DNA of 64,000 bases from Parapedobacter sp964498395 (GCA_964498395.1 CAZCHE010000003.1:372001-436000), one strand, 5' to 3'; positions 23,925 to 33,919 are shown, counted from the stretch's first letter. The notes: generated by a model from the sequence alone, not told the origin. Translations and numbers: made by a program.

Positions 23925-26900
23925 TCAGTCATCTTCGGTCAACGTGGCAAGGAAGCTAACGACATCTCGGATTTCCCGTTTCGAAAGTATTCCCTTCATG
24001 TCGAGCATACTGGAGGGCGAAAAGGTTTTTTCCTTGATTTGGCTTTGCGGAATGGCTTGATCTTCTTGCCCTTTCCTGAACTTCACGACGCGCGCATCCT
24101 CTCCTTGGAAGATACCTGATACCGTACTGCCATCGGTCAACTCCAAAATCACGATGCCATACCCGGGTGCAATGCGCTTGCTTGGCTCTATCATTGATTC
24201 TAGCAACTCCTCGCGCGACAAGCGCCTGCCGACACCGTTAAGCCGAGGGCCTGCATTGCCCCCCCGATCATCATAAGCGTGGCATTTCATGCATTGCGCT
24301 TGCTGGTGCTGGAAGAACACATAACGCCCCCTGTTTACGTCTCCCCCTTGTAAAGCACTGGCATAGGAAGCTATTAATTGATTAGGGGAAAACTTACCCC
24401 CTATATCCCGATACCTGGCAATCAAAGTTTCCGAATGTGTACTGTCTACCGCTTCACCCAACTCCAGGTATACTTCGGGATCCAACCTACCGGTTTCCAT
24501 ATTATCCAGCAATGTTCCGAAAAGCTGACCGGAGTATGCCACCGGGAGTTTACCCAGTGCGACAATGGCTGCTTGCTTTTCTTCAATCGTTTTGGTAGCA
24601 ATTACATTTGCCAACAAATCGACCATCGTCTCTTGTGGTATTTGCATGTTTTGCAACAGGTCAAGCCCCGCTACACGTACTGATCTATCCTTGTCAGAAA
24701 GCGCATATGTGATTGCTTGTTCTTGCTGTGGAGCCTCCAATGCGACCAAGGTTTTCAAGCACTCCACGCGCATGGACGCTGCCTGATCATGCATCAACCC
24801 CGCCAATAACGTTGGCGCGGCGTCCTTGATGGTCAATTTACTTACCGCACGGGCAGCGCTCAACCTCACCGGCAACGCTACCTCATCCAACAAATCGATC
24901 AACGCGGATGTCACATGGCGGACGACCATATCGCTATCACGTTCAATCGCCCCTCTGTAACGGCCATCGACCCGATCAAGCACCGAAGGCTTGGCCCACA
25001 CACCGATCGCATCGATCGCTTCTGCACGCATGGACACCGGCTTACCCCTATCCCCTGCGTAGCGAACCAGGTTTTGCAAATTTGCCTCGTCGCCTACGCG
25101 AAGGTTAGCATTGATCACGCGGCGAAGCAACGCTTCATTTGTGAATGTTGTATTCACCAATAGTCCGGCTAAAGCAGGTAGTGCGTCAGGGATAGACAGG
25201 TCGTCATTAATGGCCCGTGCCGCTTCAGTCACGATAAACTCATCGGCGTCAGCCAAAAAATCTGCAACACCCGGATGTTCCATCCTCCGGAGGGCCACTA
25301 CTGCTGCAATCCGAAGTGCACGAGACGGATGGGTTGCCAAGGCAACGATCGGTTCCGCCTTGCCAATACGTGCCAATGCCAGGCTACCGGCATGTCTCAA
25401 GTAAGCATCTTCGTCATCATTCGCTTCCAACAACGAGATAAGGGGTTGTATGGCCGGCTCGTAAGCCACCCTGCCCAACGCTTCCGCAGCAAAGAAACGT
25501 ACCCTGCTATTGGCATCTCCCAATAGCGGAATCAGGGCCTCCCCTGCATCACCGTAGCGAATGTCGCCCAACCATTTTGCCGCTTGCGCCCTGATTTCGG
25601 CATCGTCGTCACTTAGCAAGGGCAGCAATCGCGCTGCTTCTTGTCCGTCTGCCCTCGCCAATTGACTGATGCCCCAAATGGCATGTACTCGTGCCAATTG
25701 ATGGTCTTTTTGTTCGAGTGCTTGTTGGAAAATCGCCATTCCCTTTTTTCCACGCCTCACCAGCTCGAACTGGGCTTTTTGCCGCACGCGCATATCGGCG
25801 TGTCGCAGGAGATCGCCGAGTTCGGCCTCTTTGTATTCCCGCAAGTTAGCGGCCAATAGGGCTTTTACTTCTTGCCGGATCGCACTGGAAGCGCCGTCTT
25901 GATGGTCAAGTTTCCAGATACGCCCATAATCATGCGTACCCCACCCATCGATCCAGTCGGCCACGTACAATGAGCCGTCCGGCCCGAAATCGAGCCCAGT
26001 GGCCAATATCCCTCCTAGCACCTTCTTATGCTCCCCCAGCTCAAAACTGGCACCCTTAGGCTGCAGTTTAAAGCTGTGTATCCCGGAACTGGCCGGGCTA
26101 CCTACAAATTCCGCCACGAGAAACGTATTTTTATATTCCGGGCCCAATGCCGTACCCGGATTGTAAACAAATCCCGCCGGACCACTGACGAAATTGCTGA
26201 TACAAGGTGTGATGTAAGCGGCCTGCCCTTCGAAACGGGGTAAATACATCTGTTCATCCATCCATACCTTGTAGCTATTATTGTCTGGATCACGATATTT
26301 CCCATACTGCCAATTGCTCCGCCAGCCTGCATCCGAGCCATTGACGATATAGACCAAGCGCTCCCGTTCTCCGGGATGGTCGCCATCGTTATCTTCGCTG
26401 ATCAGATTGCCGTATTCATCAAACACAAATTGGTGGGTATTACGAAGACCATGTGCAAAGATTTCAAAATCGCTGCCATCTGGGTTGGAACGGGCGATCA
26501 CCCCACTATTGGGATGCGCCCATCGATGACCATCTTGGTCGGTGCCATTAAAGCCAATGTCCCCGATTTGCCAATAGAGCCGGCCATCTGGCCCCATTTT
26601 TACACCAGACATCCCATGTCCACTAAAGCCAATATGAATACCATATCCGTGTGATATCGATGTCTTGGTCTCATAGATACCATCCTTGTTCTTGTCGGTC
26701 ATCCGCCAAAGGTCGGGGGCCACCGCCACATACAAGTCATCCCCATCAGCAAACACGCCTCCCGCCACATCGGTCACCTCCTCATGGAAATCATCGACCA
26801 CCAATTGCGCCCGGGTAGCCAGCCCTATGCCATGCACGTCATCCAAGCGGTATACTTTTTCCTTTTCTATGGTCAGGTCGCGCCAATCGTGCGAACCGTC

Positions 26901-27341
26901 TCCGTTGAGGTCTGCAAGCCATTCGTTCCGGTGGCTGTTTTCAGGCGATAGCTCCTCGCGGAGGAATGCCCGACGGTCTTCGACCGTCTGGAGACTAATG
27001 GAAGGAATTTCCCAGTCACGGTGTCCCCGGATATCGAACTCCGAATTATTCTGCCTGTCGGTAGTGGTATAAAACAACCGCCCATGGTCATCCACATCGA
27101 TCGCAATCGGGGAGATCACCAACGAATCGATTCCCCATAACTTCAATGTCAGCCCGTCAGCTAGTTCGGGCTTAACGGTGGCCTCGACATTGGCTGCCAG
27201 TTCCATCACCCGAGTCGAATCCATTTCGGTGATCCGCAAGTCGGCAGGTTGGCGTTGGCAGCTTTGCGATGCCAGTATAATGATGGAAAGAAGCGAGAAG
27301 CGTGTTAAAAACGAAGGTGTGATCATGGTTTTTTGTTTCAT
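23925..27341 (-). CDS. PVC-type haem-binding lipoprotein with propeller, HEAT repeats and c-type cytochrome
   Basis: A 1138-residue lipoprotein (lipobox SQSC, Cys28). Residues about 55-480 form a glucose/sorbosone dehydrogenase-like propeller (GFSGHGMSGVKMGPDGRLYW and NTHQFVFDEYGNL regions). About 500-990 is a long HEAT-type solenoid with repeats such as IRAQAAKWLGDIRYGDAGEALIPLLGD. About 1000-1138 is a single c-type haem domain with CMKCH (near residue 1016) and MLDMKGILSKREIRDVVSFLA as the distal Met region. The combination is known in Planctomycetes and Bacteroidota, often in polysaccharide or sugar oxidation settings. Electron transfer from a dehydrogenated sugar is a plausible role, but the substrate is unknown. 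Confidence 0.9.
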   Translation of the reverse strand: MKQKTMITPSFLTRFSLLSIIILASQSCQRQPADLRITEMDSTRVMELAANVEATVKPELADGLTLKLWGIDSLVISPIAIDVDDHGRLFYTTTDRQNNSEFDIRGHRDWEIPSISLQTVEDRRAFLREELSPENSHRNEWLADLNGDGSHDWRDLTIEKEKVYRLDDVHGIGLATRAQLVVDDFHEEVTDVAGGVFADGDDLYVAVAPDLWRMTDKNKDGIYETKTSISHGYGIHIGFSGHGMSGVKMGPDGRLYWQIGDIGFNGTDQDGHRWAHPNSGVIARSNPDGSDFEIFAHGLRNTHQFVFDEYGNLISEDNDGDHPGERERLVYIVNGSDAGWRSNWQYGKYRDPDNNSYKVWMDEQMYLPRFEGQAAYITPCISNFVSGPAGFVYNPGTALGPEYKNTFLVAEFVGSPASSGIHSFKLQPKGASFELGEHKKVLGGILATGLDFGPDGSLYVADWIDGWGTHDYGRIWKLDHQDGASSAIRQEVKALLAANLREYKEAELGDLLRHADMRVRQKAQFELVRRGKKGMAIFQQALEQKDHQLARVHAIWGISQLARADGQEAARLLPLLSDDDAEIRAQAAKWLGDIRYGDAGEALIPLLGDANSRVRFFAAEALGRVAYEPAIQPLISLLEANDDEDAYLRHAGSLALARIGKAEPIVALATHPSRALRIAAVVALRRMEHPGVADFLADADEFIVTEAARAINDDLSIPDALPALAGLLVNTTFTNEALLRRVINANLRVGDEANLQNLVRYAGDRGKPVSMRAEAIDAIGVWAKPSVLDRVDGRYRGAIERDSDMVVRHVTSALIDLLDEVALPVRLSAARAVSKLTIKDAAPTLLAGLMHDQAASMRVECLKTLVALEAPQQEQAITYALSDKDRSVRVAGLDLLQNMQIPQETMVDLLANVIATKTIEEKQAAIVALGKLPVAYSGQLFGTLLDNMETGRLDPEVYLELGEAVDSTHSETLIARYRDIGGKFSPNQLIASYASALQGGDVNRGRYVFFQHQQAQCMKCHAYDDRGGNAGPRLNGVGRRLSREELLESMIEPSKRIAPGYGIVILELTDGSTVSGIFQGEDARVVKFRKGQEDQAIPQSQIKEKTFSPSSMLDMKGILSKREIRDVVSFLATLTEDD

Positions 27342-27567
27342 ATTGGCAAATTGAGTTAGTGACCCATTTTTTGACGTGCTAAAAATAGGAATTGTTTCTT
27401 AAACAATTAATCAAAATGGCAAGCAATTTGGGCAGAACCAAAAATTAACAACGGATATGGAAGTTGCCATTGCATGAAAGGTCACGAATTAGGTTCCGTA
27501 GGGTATCCGAAAAGACACCTACACAGCGACACAGTGGTCAGTCATGGCTGTCAAGGTGATCAATAGT

Positions 27568-27594
27568 CAGCTATCAGCCGGTGGCTGATAGCTG
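27568..27594. repeat. CAGCTATCAGCC inverted repeat downstream of gyrB
   Basis: Perfect 12-base arms CAGCTATCAGCC and GGCTGATAGCTG around GGT. On the minus strand the T run precedes the stem, so it is not a standard terminator for gyrB. It belongs to a stutter stretch with CAGTCATGGCTGTCAAGG words at about 27535-27567. Confidence 0.65.
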
Positions 27595-27604
27595 AAAAAG
27601 CCGC

Positions 27605-29563
27605 CTACGTATCAATCTTGGCGTACTTGGCATTTCGCTCGATAAACTCGCGGCGCGGTGCCACCTCATCGCCCATCAGCATCGAAAAAATCCGATCACA
27701 TTCTGCTGCGTTTTCAATGGTCACTTGCCTCAACGTGCGCGTTTCGGGGTTCATCGTAGTATCCCACAATTGTTCGGCGTTCATCTCACCAAGACCTTTG
27801 TAACGCTGTACATGCACGCTATCTTCTTTGCCCGCACCTTTCAAGCGCTGGATGGCTGCATCCCGCTGGTCATCATTCCATGCATACTGCTGGTCTTTTC
27901 CTTTTTTAACCAAATAGAGTGGTGGGGTAGCGATGTATACATAACCGTTTTCGATCAGTTCCTTCATGTACCGGAAGTAGAAGGTAAGGATCAACGTGGT
28001 GATGTGCGAACCGTCTACATCGGCATCCGTCATGATGATCACCCGATGATAACGCAGTTTTTCCAAATTTAGCGCTTTGGCATCATCCTCGGTACCGATA
28101 CTGACGCCCAATGCAGTAAACATGTTCTTGATTTCGTCATTCTCATAGATCTTGTGCTCCATGGCCTTTTCTACGTTCAGGATTTTACCTCGAAGCGGCA
28201 GGATGGCCTGGAATTCACGGTCACGGCCCTGCTTGGCCGTTCCCCCGGCGGAGTCACCCTCCACCAGGTATATTTCGCATTTTGCGGGGTCATTATTCGA
28301 GCAGTCGGCCAGTTTACCCGGCAACCCGCTACCGCCCATCACGTTTTTGCGTTGCACCATGTCGCGGGCCTTACGGGCCGCTGCGCGGGCTTGTGCCGCA
28401 ATGATGACCTTTTGGACGATGGTCTTCGCTTCCTTTGGATTTTCTTCTAGGTAAAAGCCCAAAATTTCACCTACCGCCTGGTCTACGGCACCCATCACCT
28501 CATTGTTGCCCAACTTGGTTTTCGTCTGCCCTTCAAACTGCGGCTCGGCGACCTTGACGGAAATCACCGCGGTGAGCCCTTCGCGGAAGTCGTCACCTGT
28601 TATTTCCACTTTCAGGTTTTTGAGCAAGCCCGATTTATCGGCGTAGGATTTCAACGTCCGTGTAAGCCCCCTACGGAAACCAGCTACGTGTGTACCTCCT
28701 TCGATGGTGTTAATGTTATTCACATAGGAATGCACATTTTCCGAATAGGTATCGTTGTATTGCAACGCCAATTCTACCGGAATGCCTTGCTTGATGCCCT
28801 CTACATGGATAGGCTCTGGAATGAGTGGCTGGCGGGTTCCATCTAAAAACTTAACAAACTCTTTCAGGCCACCTTCGGAAAAAAACGTATCACTCCGTAG
28901 GCTGCCGTCTTCCTGTTCTTCCCGTTCGTCCACCAGGTTCAACCGTACACCTTTATTCAAGAAGGCTAACTCCCGCAGACGGCTAGCCAATGTATCGTAA
29001 TTATATACCGTAGTGGTGGTAAATATCTCCGGGTCGGGATGGAACGTTACCTTCGTGCCGGTACGTTCGCTATCACCCAATGTCTTCACATCATATTGCG
29101 GCTTACCTTGGCGGTATTCCTGCATGAATACCTTGCCTTCGCGGTACACTTCGGCCACCAGCAACGTCGATAGGGCGTTCACACAGGAAACCCCCACACC
29201 GTGGAGACCTCCAGAGACCTTGTATGTATCTTTGTCAAACTTACCCCCGGCGTGGAGCACGGTCATGACCAACTCCAATGCTGACTTGTTTTCCTTTTTA
29301 TTAATGCCCGTGGGAATCCCCCTCCCGTTGTCCTCAACGGTGATGGAATTGTCTTTGTGGATAATGACATGGATATCATCGCAATAACCAGCAACGGCCT
29401 CGTCAATGGAGTTATCCACCACTTCGTATACCAAGTGATGGAGACCTTTAATCCCGGTATCACCAATATACATGGAAGGCCGTTTGCGAACGGCCTCCAA
29501 TCCTTCCAAAACCTGTATGTTATCTGCTGAATAGGTCGAGTTCTTCTTGTTTTCTTCGCTCAT
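27605..29563 (-). CDS. gyrB: DNA gyrase subunit B
   Basis: A 652-residue ATPase subunit of the type II topoisomerase that introduces negative supercoils. The start at 29563 (MSEENKKNSTYSADNIQVLEG) follows a good promoter; an open frame further upstream is not used. GHKL ATP site motifs: LVYEVVDNSIDEA, DNGRGIPTG, GLHGVGVSCVNALS. Toprim motifs: EIYLVEGDSAGG and MTDADVDGSHI. The C-terminal RYKGLGEMNAEQLWDTTMNPE is diagnostic. GyrB is preferred over ParE because of the full GyrB-type N-terminus and length. Confidence 0.97.
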   Translation of the reverse strand: MSEENKKNSTYSADNIQVLEGLEAVRKRPSMYIGDTGIKGLHHLVYEVVDNSIDEAVAGYCDDIHVIIHKDNSITVEDNGRGIPTGINKKENKSALELVMTVLHAGGKFDKDTYKVSGGLHGVGVSCVNALSTLLVAEVYREGKVFMQEYRQGKPQYDVKTLGDSERTGTKVTFHPDPEIFTTTTVYNYDTLASRLRELAFLNKGVRLNLVDEREEQEDGSLRSDTFFSEGGLKEFVKFLDGTRQPLIPEPIHVEGIKQGIPVELALQYNDTYSENVHSYVNNINTIEGGTHVAGFRRGLTRTLKSYADKSGLLKNLKVEITGDDFREGLTAVISVKVAEPQFEGQTKTKLGNNEVMGAVDQAVGEILGFYLEENPKEAKTIVQKVIIAAQARAAARKARDMVQRKNVMGGSGLPGKLADCSNNDPAKCEIYLVEGDSAGGTAKQGRDREFQAILPLRGKILNVEKAMEHKIYENDEIKNMFTALGVSIGTEDDAKALNLEKLRYHRVIIMTDADVDGSHITTLILTFYFRYMKELIENGYVYIATPPLYLVKKGKDQQYAWNDDQRDAAIQRLKGAGKEDSVHVQRYKGLGEMNAEQLWDTTMNPETRTLRQVTIENAAECDRIFSMLMGDEVAPRREFIERNAKYAKIDT

Positions 29564-29586
29564 TATCGTTCTTAACTTCAGTGGCC

Positions 29587-29618
29587 CAAAAATACGAAAT
29601 TTACGGGAAAAATACAAT
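29587..29618 (-). promoter_or_regulatory. gyrB promoter
   Basis: Minus-strand ATTG (29618-29615), 20-base spacer, TATTTTTG (29594-29587), 23 bases before the start at 29563. Confidence 0.65.
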
Positions 29619-29798
29619 AGATTTAACACGTGGATAACACACCGGCAGGCAAGGGATCAAACGGACGATTGCAGACACGCTACAAGCAGCCTGCAATGGG
29701 CGATGTAACGGAAAATCAGGGGTATCCATGGCATCTCTGCCACCAGCGTTCAATCAATCTTTCGAAAAATTAGTACAGGAAATATGAGATTTTTATCT

Positions 29799-29806
29799 TA
29801 GGTTTG
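29799..29806 (+). promoter_or_regulatory. -7 box before the OmpH-like gene
   Basis: TAGGTTTG, 17 bases before the ATG at 29824. No clear -33 box. Confidence 0.4.
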
Positions 29807-29823
29807 CCCTTTGATTTTGAAAA

Positions 29824-30438
29824 ATGATTAGAAAAAACATGAACAACGCATTCGCATTCATTGCAAAAGCTGGCTTATGTGCACTTGTCGCTGTCGCAGC
29901 AGTATCCTGCAACAACCAGGGAACAGGCCCATCTACAGCATCTTCTAGAAAGGATTCGACCCTATCCAGCGCCGAAAAAATAGTCTATGTAAACGCCGAT
30001 ACGTTATTGGAGAAATATGAATATTTCAAAGACATACGGACTAGCCTTGAAGCGAAAGCACAGAAGGCGCAAGCTGACCTGCAATCACGTAGCAACGCTT
30101 TTCAACGGGAAGTAGCCGATTACCAACAGAAGGCCCCTACCATGAGTGCGGCCGACCGGCAAAGTACGGAGGAAAGGCTGGCCCGCAAACAGGATGAGTT
30201 AGCTCGCCACAACCAAAATGCGAGTGCCTCATTTGCGCAGGAAGAGGCTTCTGAAAATGAGAAATTGTATTCCAAAATCACGGATTACTTGAAAAAGCAT
30301 TCAAAAGCCAATGGATATAAGCTGGTATTGACGTATTCTACGTCTAACCCTGCTGTTTTATACGCCGACGAGAGCCTCGAAATCACCGATGAAGTGCTTG
30401 CAGCATTAAATGCGGAGTACAAAAAAGAAAAGAAATAA
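29824..30438 (+). CDS. OmpH/Skp-like lipoprotein
   Basis: A 204-residue protein of the OmpH family, normally a periplasmic chaperone for outer-membrane proteins. The hydrophobic N-terminus ends in a lipobox-like VAAVSC (Cys29), so this copy is likely a lipoprotein. A long helical coiled-coil spans about residues 65-155 (for example ASLEAKAQKAQADLQSRS, ADRQSTEERLARKQDELARHN). The C-terminal NGYKLVLTYSTSNPAVLYADESLEIT matches the OmpH end. A second ATG at 29839 is possible. A terminator follows. Confidence 0.87.
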   Translation: MIRKNMNNAFAFIAKAGLCALVAVAAVSCNNQGTGPSTASSRKDSTLSSAEKIVYVNADTLLEKYEYFKDIRTSLEAKAQKAQADLQSRSNAFQREVADYQQKAPTMSAADRQSTEERLARKQDELARHNQNASASFAQEEASENEKLYSKITDYLKKHSKANGYKLVLTYSTSNPAVLYADESLEITDEVLAALNAEYKKEKK

Positions 30439-30461
30439 AGAAAATAGCAATAAATTACAGC

Positions 30462-30493
30462 AAAGCTGCCCCACAAGGGCAGCTTTTCGTTTT
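30462..30493 (+). terminator. Terminator after the OmpH-like gene
   Basis: Arms AAAGCTGCCC and GGGCAGCTTT around CACAA, followed by T-rich sequence CGTTTTT. Confidence 0.85.
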
Positions 30494-30585
30494 TATAAGG
30501 CATCCGCCTATTTCCCGTTGGGCATCGCATGCCGTTATTCCTACCGTTTTTTGTCAGTTCACACGATTCTCAAAACCGAACGCCT

Positions 30586-30640
30586 AGTTCGTTGTTGAAC
30601 TCATTTGATTGGGAATGCACCGTACATCCAATTTTTGGAT
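30586..30640. promoter_or_regulatory. Two inverted repeats before the GT cluster
   Basis: AGTTC-GTTGTT-GAACT (30586-30601) and ATCCAA-TTT-TTGGAT (30626-30640), both upstream of the ATG at 30658. They are candidate operator or leader-RNA elements. Confidence 0.4.
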
Positions 30641-30657
30641 CGAATGATTAGAAACAC

Positions 30658-32958
30658 ATGACAAAAAAAATTGCATTAGTAAGCACATACAAGCCGCGTC
30701 AATGTGGAATTGGCTCGTTCTCGAAAAACTTGTTTAATGCCATTTCGATTTCGGACGCATCGCTCGGAGCCGAAAGTTTCGTGATCGCGATCAATGATTC
30801 GGAAAATGGATATGACTACCCGCAAGAAGTAAACTGTACCATCCAACAAGATGACCACGACAGCTATCTAAAAGCAGCTGAATACATCAATCAAAGCGGC
30901 GTAGACTGTTGTATCTTGCAGCATGAATACGGCACCTTTGGAGGCCAAAACGGGGTATATGTCCTTTCCTTACTCCATAGCCTAGAAACACCCATAGTCG
31001 CCATTCTCCACACCGTGTTAGAAAAGCCCTCATACAATGAATCTTTCATCCTCCGGGAAATCAGCAACGCCTGTGAGAAAGTCGTGGTCATGACGGAAAA
31101 AGCCGTAGCGTTACTGCAAAGAGTCTATCATGTTCCACCAGCTAAAATCGCGTGCATACCACATGGCGTACCGGACATCCAATACGATAAAAAGTGCATG
31201 AAGCAAGAGTTGGGGCTGGTGGATAGAAAAATCTTGTTAACGTTTGGTTTCATCGGTCGGAATAAAGGCATTGAAACCGTGATCTCAGCCCTACCCGATG
31301 TCGTTGCCAAACATCCGGACACGCTATACATTATTTTGGGCAAGACCCATCCCAATGTGATTAAGCGCTCAGGTGAGGAATATCGGTTATTTCTGCATCG
31401 GCTGGTCAAAAAGCTCAACTTAGCGGAACATGTGCTGTTCCTTAATCAATATGCATCGCAGCAAGTCCTATTCAAATACCTGTGCGCATCGGATATTTAC
31501 CTTACCCCCTATCCGAATGAAGCTCAAATCACCAGCGGCACCCTGTCTTATGCAATAGGTGTGGGGGCTGCTGTGGTATCGACACCCTATTGGCATGCGG
31601 CCGAGCTGCTTACCGACGGCAAAGGGATGCTCTTCGACTTCAACGACAGCCAGCAATTAGCAAAGGTCTTGCTGGAACTACTTGACAACCCCATTAGCCT
31701 GGAGAAAATACGCTCAAAAGCACGTAACTACGGGGTTACCATTACGTGGCCAAAAATCGGGGAAAGATACTGCGCGCTCCTCCAAGAAATCGATAGCGGG
31801 AATCCACCCAAAGCAATCCCTAAGGACCCCGCATTCGACCGGAGCATTCTGCCTCCGCTTAAACTGGATCATGTCATCCGGCTTACAGACGATGTAGGCA
31901 TTATCCAACACGCCACTTACGGCATACCCAATTACCACGAGGGTTACTGCCTGGATGACAATGCACGCGCATTGCTCATGGCTTTGATGGCGTACAGGCG
32001 AACCAAGGATGAAACAGCACTCCGGTATATCCCTACTTATTTTGCATATATCCACTATGCTCAGCGCCCCGATGGCTCCTTCCGTAATTTCATGAGCTTT
32101 GATCGCCGGTTCCTTGACGAAACAGGTTCCGAAGATGCATTTGGAAGAGCCATTTGGGCCATTGGATATGCCACGGCACATGCCCCCAAAGACGCCTATT
32201 TGCAAATTGCACGTAACATCTTCTTCAAGGCCGTTCCCCAGTTTGAAAAACTCACGTCCATACGGGGGATAGCAAATACTATTCTGGGGATATACCATTA
32301 CCTGAAAAGCAATCCTTCGGATGATGGTATGATGGAACTCCTCCAGCAGCTTGCGATGCAGCTCTTCCTTGCATACCAACAGCATCGGGCAGACGACTGG
32401 CATTGGTACGAACCGCTCCTATCGTATGACAACGGGCTGCTTCCGCTTTCGATGATGCGCGCCGCGGAGCTTCTCCATGACGATCGGTTCTTTAGTGTCG
32501 CATTCGAGAGCATGTACTTCCTTGAAAAGCATACGATGCAAAACGGGCACTTGAGCTTGGTTGGCAACGCTGAATGGTTCAAACGAGGCGGTACGTGTTC
32601 GCCATTCGACCAGCAGCCGGTAGATGCCATGGCCACCGTACTGCTATTCCTCCAAGCCTACTACCTCACTGGTGACATTTACTACCTGCGTTTAGTATAT
32701 ACGGCTTTCATGTGGTTCCTTGGCGAAAACGATTTACACATCAATCTGTATGATTTCGAAACCGGTGGTTGCCGCGATGGCCTGGAAAAAGAAGGGGTCA
32801 ACCAAAACCAAGGTGCAGAAAGCACGTTGGCTTACCTCATCTCTTACCTCGCCGTACAACAAACCTTTGAGAAACCAGCCGTTAAATCAACTAACGATCG
32901 ATCAATATATGAAAATAGCTATATTAGCCCCGATAGCTTGGCGGACACCTCCTCGTAA
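30658..32958 (+). CDS. GT4 glycosyltransferase fused to a six-hairpin (alpha/alpha) domain
   Basis: A 766-residue cytosolic protein without signal peptide. Residues about 1-390 are a GT-B fold retaining glycosyltransferase (STYKPRQCGIGSFSKNLFNA at the N-terminus; ILLTFGFIGRNKGIETVISAL; TPYPNEAQITSGTLSYAIGVGAAVVSTPYWHAAELLTDG near the sugar-nucleotide site). Residues about 400-750 form an all-helical toroid-like region with DDNARALLMALMAY, RPDGSFRNFMSFDRRFLDE and NQNQGAESTLAYLISYL, resembling a glycoside-processing six-hairpin domain. The next GT gene begins inside its last 50 bases, and the GH130 gene converges just after, implying a shared saccharide. Donor and product are unknown; a mannose-containing oligosaccharide is a guess from the GH130 neighbour. 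Confidence 0.82.
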   Translation: MTKKIALVSTYKPRQCGIGSFSKNLFNAISISDASLGAESFVIAINDSENGYDYPQEVNCTIQQDDHDSYLKAAEYINQSGVDCCILQHEYGTFGGQNGVYVLSLLHSLETPIVAILHTVLEKPSYNESFILREISNACEKVVVMTEKAVALLQRVYHVPPAKIACIPHGVPDIQYDKKCMKQELGLVDRKILLTFGFIGRNKGIETVISALPDVVAKHPDTLYIILGKTHPNVIKRSGEEYRLFLHRLVKKLNLAEHVLFLNQYASQQVLFKYLCASDIYLTPYPNEAQITSGTLSYAIGVGAAVVSTPYWHAAELLTDGKGMLFDFNDSQQLAKVLLELLDNPISLEKIRSKARNYGVTITWPKIGERYCALLQEIDSGNPPKAIPKDPAFDRSILPPLKLDHVIRLTDDVGIIQHATYGIPNYHEGYCLDDNARALLMALMAYRRTKDETALRYIPTYFAYIHYAQRPDGSFRNFMSFDRRFLDETGSEDAFGRAIWAIGYATAHAPKDAYLQIARNIFFKAVPQFEKLTSIRGIANTILGIYHYLKSNPSDDGMMELLQQLAMQLFLAYQQHRADDWHWYEPLLSYDNGLLPLSMMRAAELLHDDRFFSVAFESMYFLEKHTMQNGHLSLVGNAEWFKRGGTCSPFDQQPVDAMATVLLFLQAYYLTGDIYYLRLVYTAFMWFLGENDLHINLYDFETGGCRDGLEKEGVNQNQGAESTLAYLISYLAVQQTFEKPAVKSTNDRSIYENSYISPDSLADTSS

Positions 32959-33919
32959 ATATGGGCCGTGGGAACAGGTGGCTAGCACACTAGCGGAAGG
33001 CTTGGTGGCGCGTGGCCTAGACGTAACCCTTTATGCCACGGCCGATTCCTACACCACGGGCAAATTGAAATACAGTGCCCCTAGCGGATACGAGGAAAAC
33101 CGTTCCTTGGACCCAAAAGTCGAGGAATGCTTACATATCAGCCACGTCATGGAATCTGCGAATGAGTTTGACATCATCCACAACCATTTCGATTTCCTGC
33201 CATTGACCTATTCGAGGTTCATTAAAACCCCCATCGTCACCACCATTCATGGCTTCTCATCCCCCAAAATTATCCCCGTATACAAAAAATACAACAATTC
33301 CTGCCATTACGTCTCCATCAGCGACGCCGATAGGTCTCCAGCACTGGATTACATGGCCACGGTCTATAACGGCGTTAACCCCGCTCTATTCCCTTTTGTT
33401 CCAAACGCCGACGATTACCTTCTTTTTTTTGGGCGTATCCACCCCGAAAAAGGTGCACATCTAGCCATTGAAGTCGCCCAAAGAACGGGCAGGAGGCTGA
33501 TCATTGCTGGTTTAATCCAAGACCAAGAATATTTCACCGCACATGTTGCCCCACACATCGACGACCAGCAAATTCAATATGTGGGTAACGTAGGCCCCGA
33601 TAAAAGAGCGGAATTGCTGGGCAATGCGACGGTGCTACTGCATCTTATTGGTTTCGATGAGCCATTCGGGTTGAGCGTAGTCGAGGCCATGCTGTGCGGC
33701 ACACCTGTTATTGCGATCAATCGAGGAGCCATGCCTGAGCTGATTGTGCATAACGAAACAGGTTTCTTGGTAAACGATGCTTCAGCGGCCGCTAACGCCA
33801 TCATATGGCTTCCCCAACTATCCCGAAAAACCTGTCGTGAATGGGCAACGAACATGTTTTCCCAAGACAGCATGGTGGAAGGCTATATGCAGGTTTACGA
33901 ACGTATCTTATCGGCCTAA
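32909..33919 (+). CDS. GT4 family glycosyltransferase
   Basis: A 336-residue GT-B glycosyltransferase. The ATG at 32909 (MKIAILAPIAWRTPPRKYGPWEQVAS) overlaps the end of the previous gene by 50 bases in another frame; an open frame from 32720 has no family features. Motifs: GPWEQVASTLAEGLVARGLDVTLY, DIIHNHFDFLPL, LLFFGRIHPEKGAHLAIEVAQ, and EPFGLSVVEAMLCGTPVIAINRGAMPE (split here as EPFGLSVVEAMLCGTP). It belongs with the fused GT upstream. Its stop overlaps the stop of the GH130 gene by four bases. Confidence 0.92.
   Translation: MKIAILAPIAWRTPPRKYGPWEQVASTLAEGLVARGLDVTLYATADSYTTGKLKYSAPSGYEENRSLDPKVEECLHISHVMESANEFDIIHNHFDFLPLTYSRFIKTPIVTTIHGFSSPKIIPVYKKYNNSCHYVSISDADRSPALDYMATVYNGVNPALFPFVPNADDYLLFFGRIHPEKGAHLAIEVAQRTGRRLIIAGLIQDQEYFTAHVAPHIDDQQIQYVGNVGPDKRAELLGNATVLLHLIGFDEPFGLSVVEAMLCGTPVIAINRGAMPELIVHNETGFLVNDASAAANAIIWLPQLSRKTCREWATNMFSQDSMVEGYMQVYERILSA

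Noticed and set aside
31714..32403. Antisense frame in the GT gene (229 codons)
   Set aside because: Lies wholly inside the helical domain of the GT gene; no motif.
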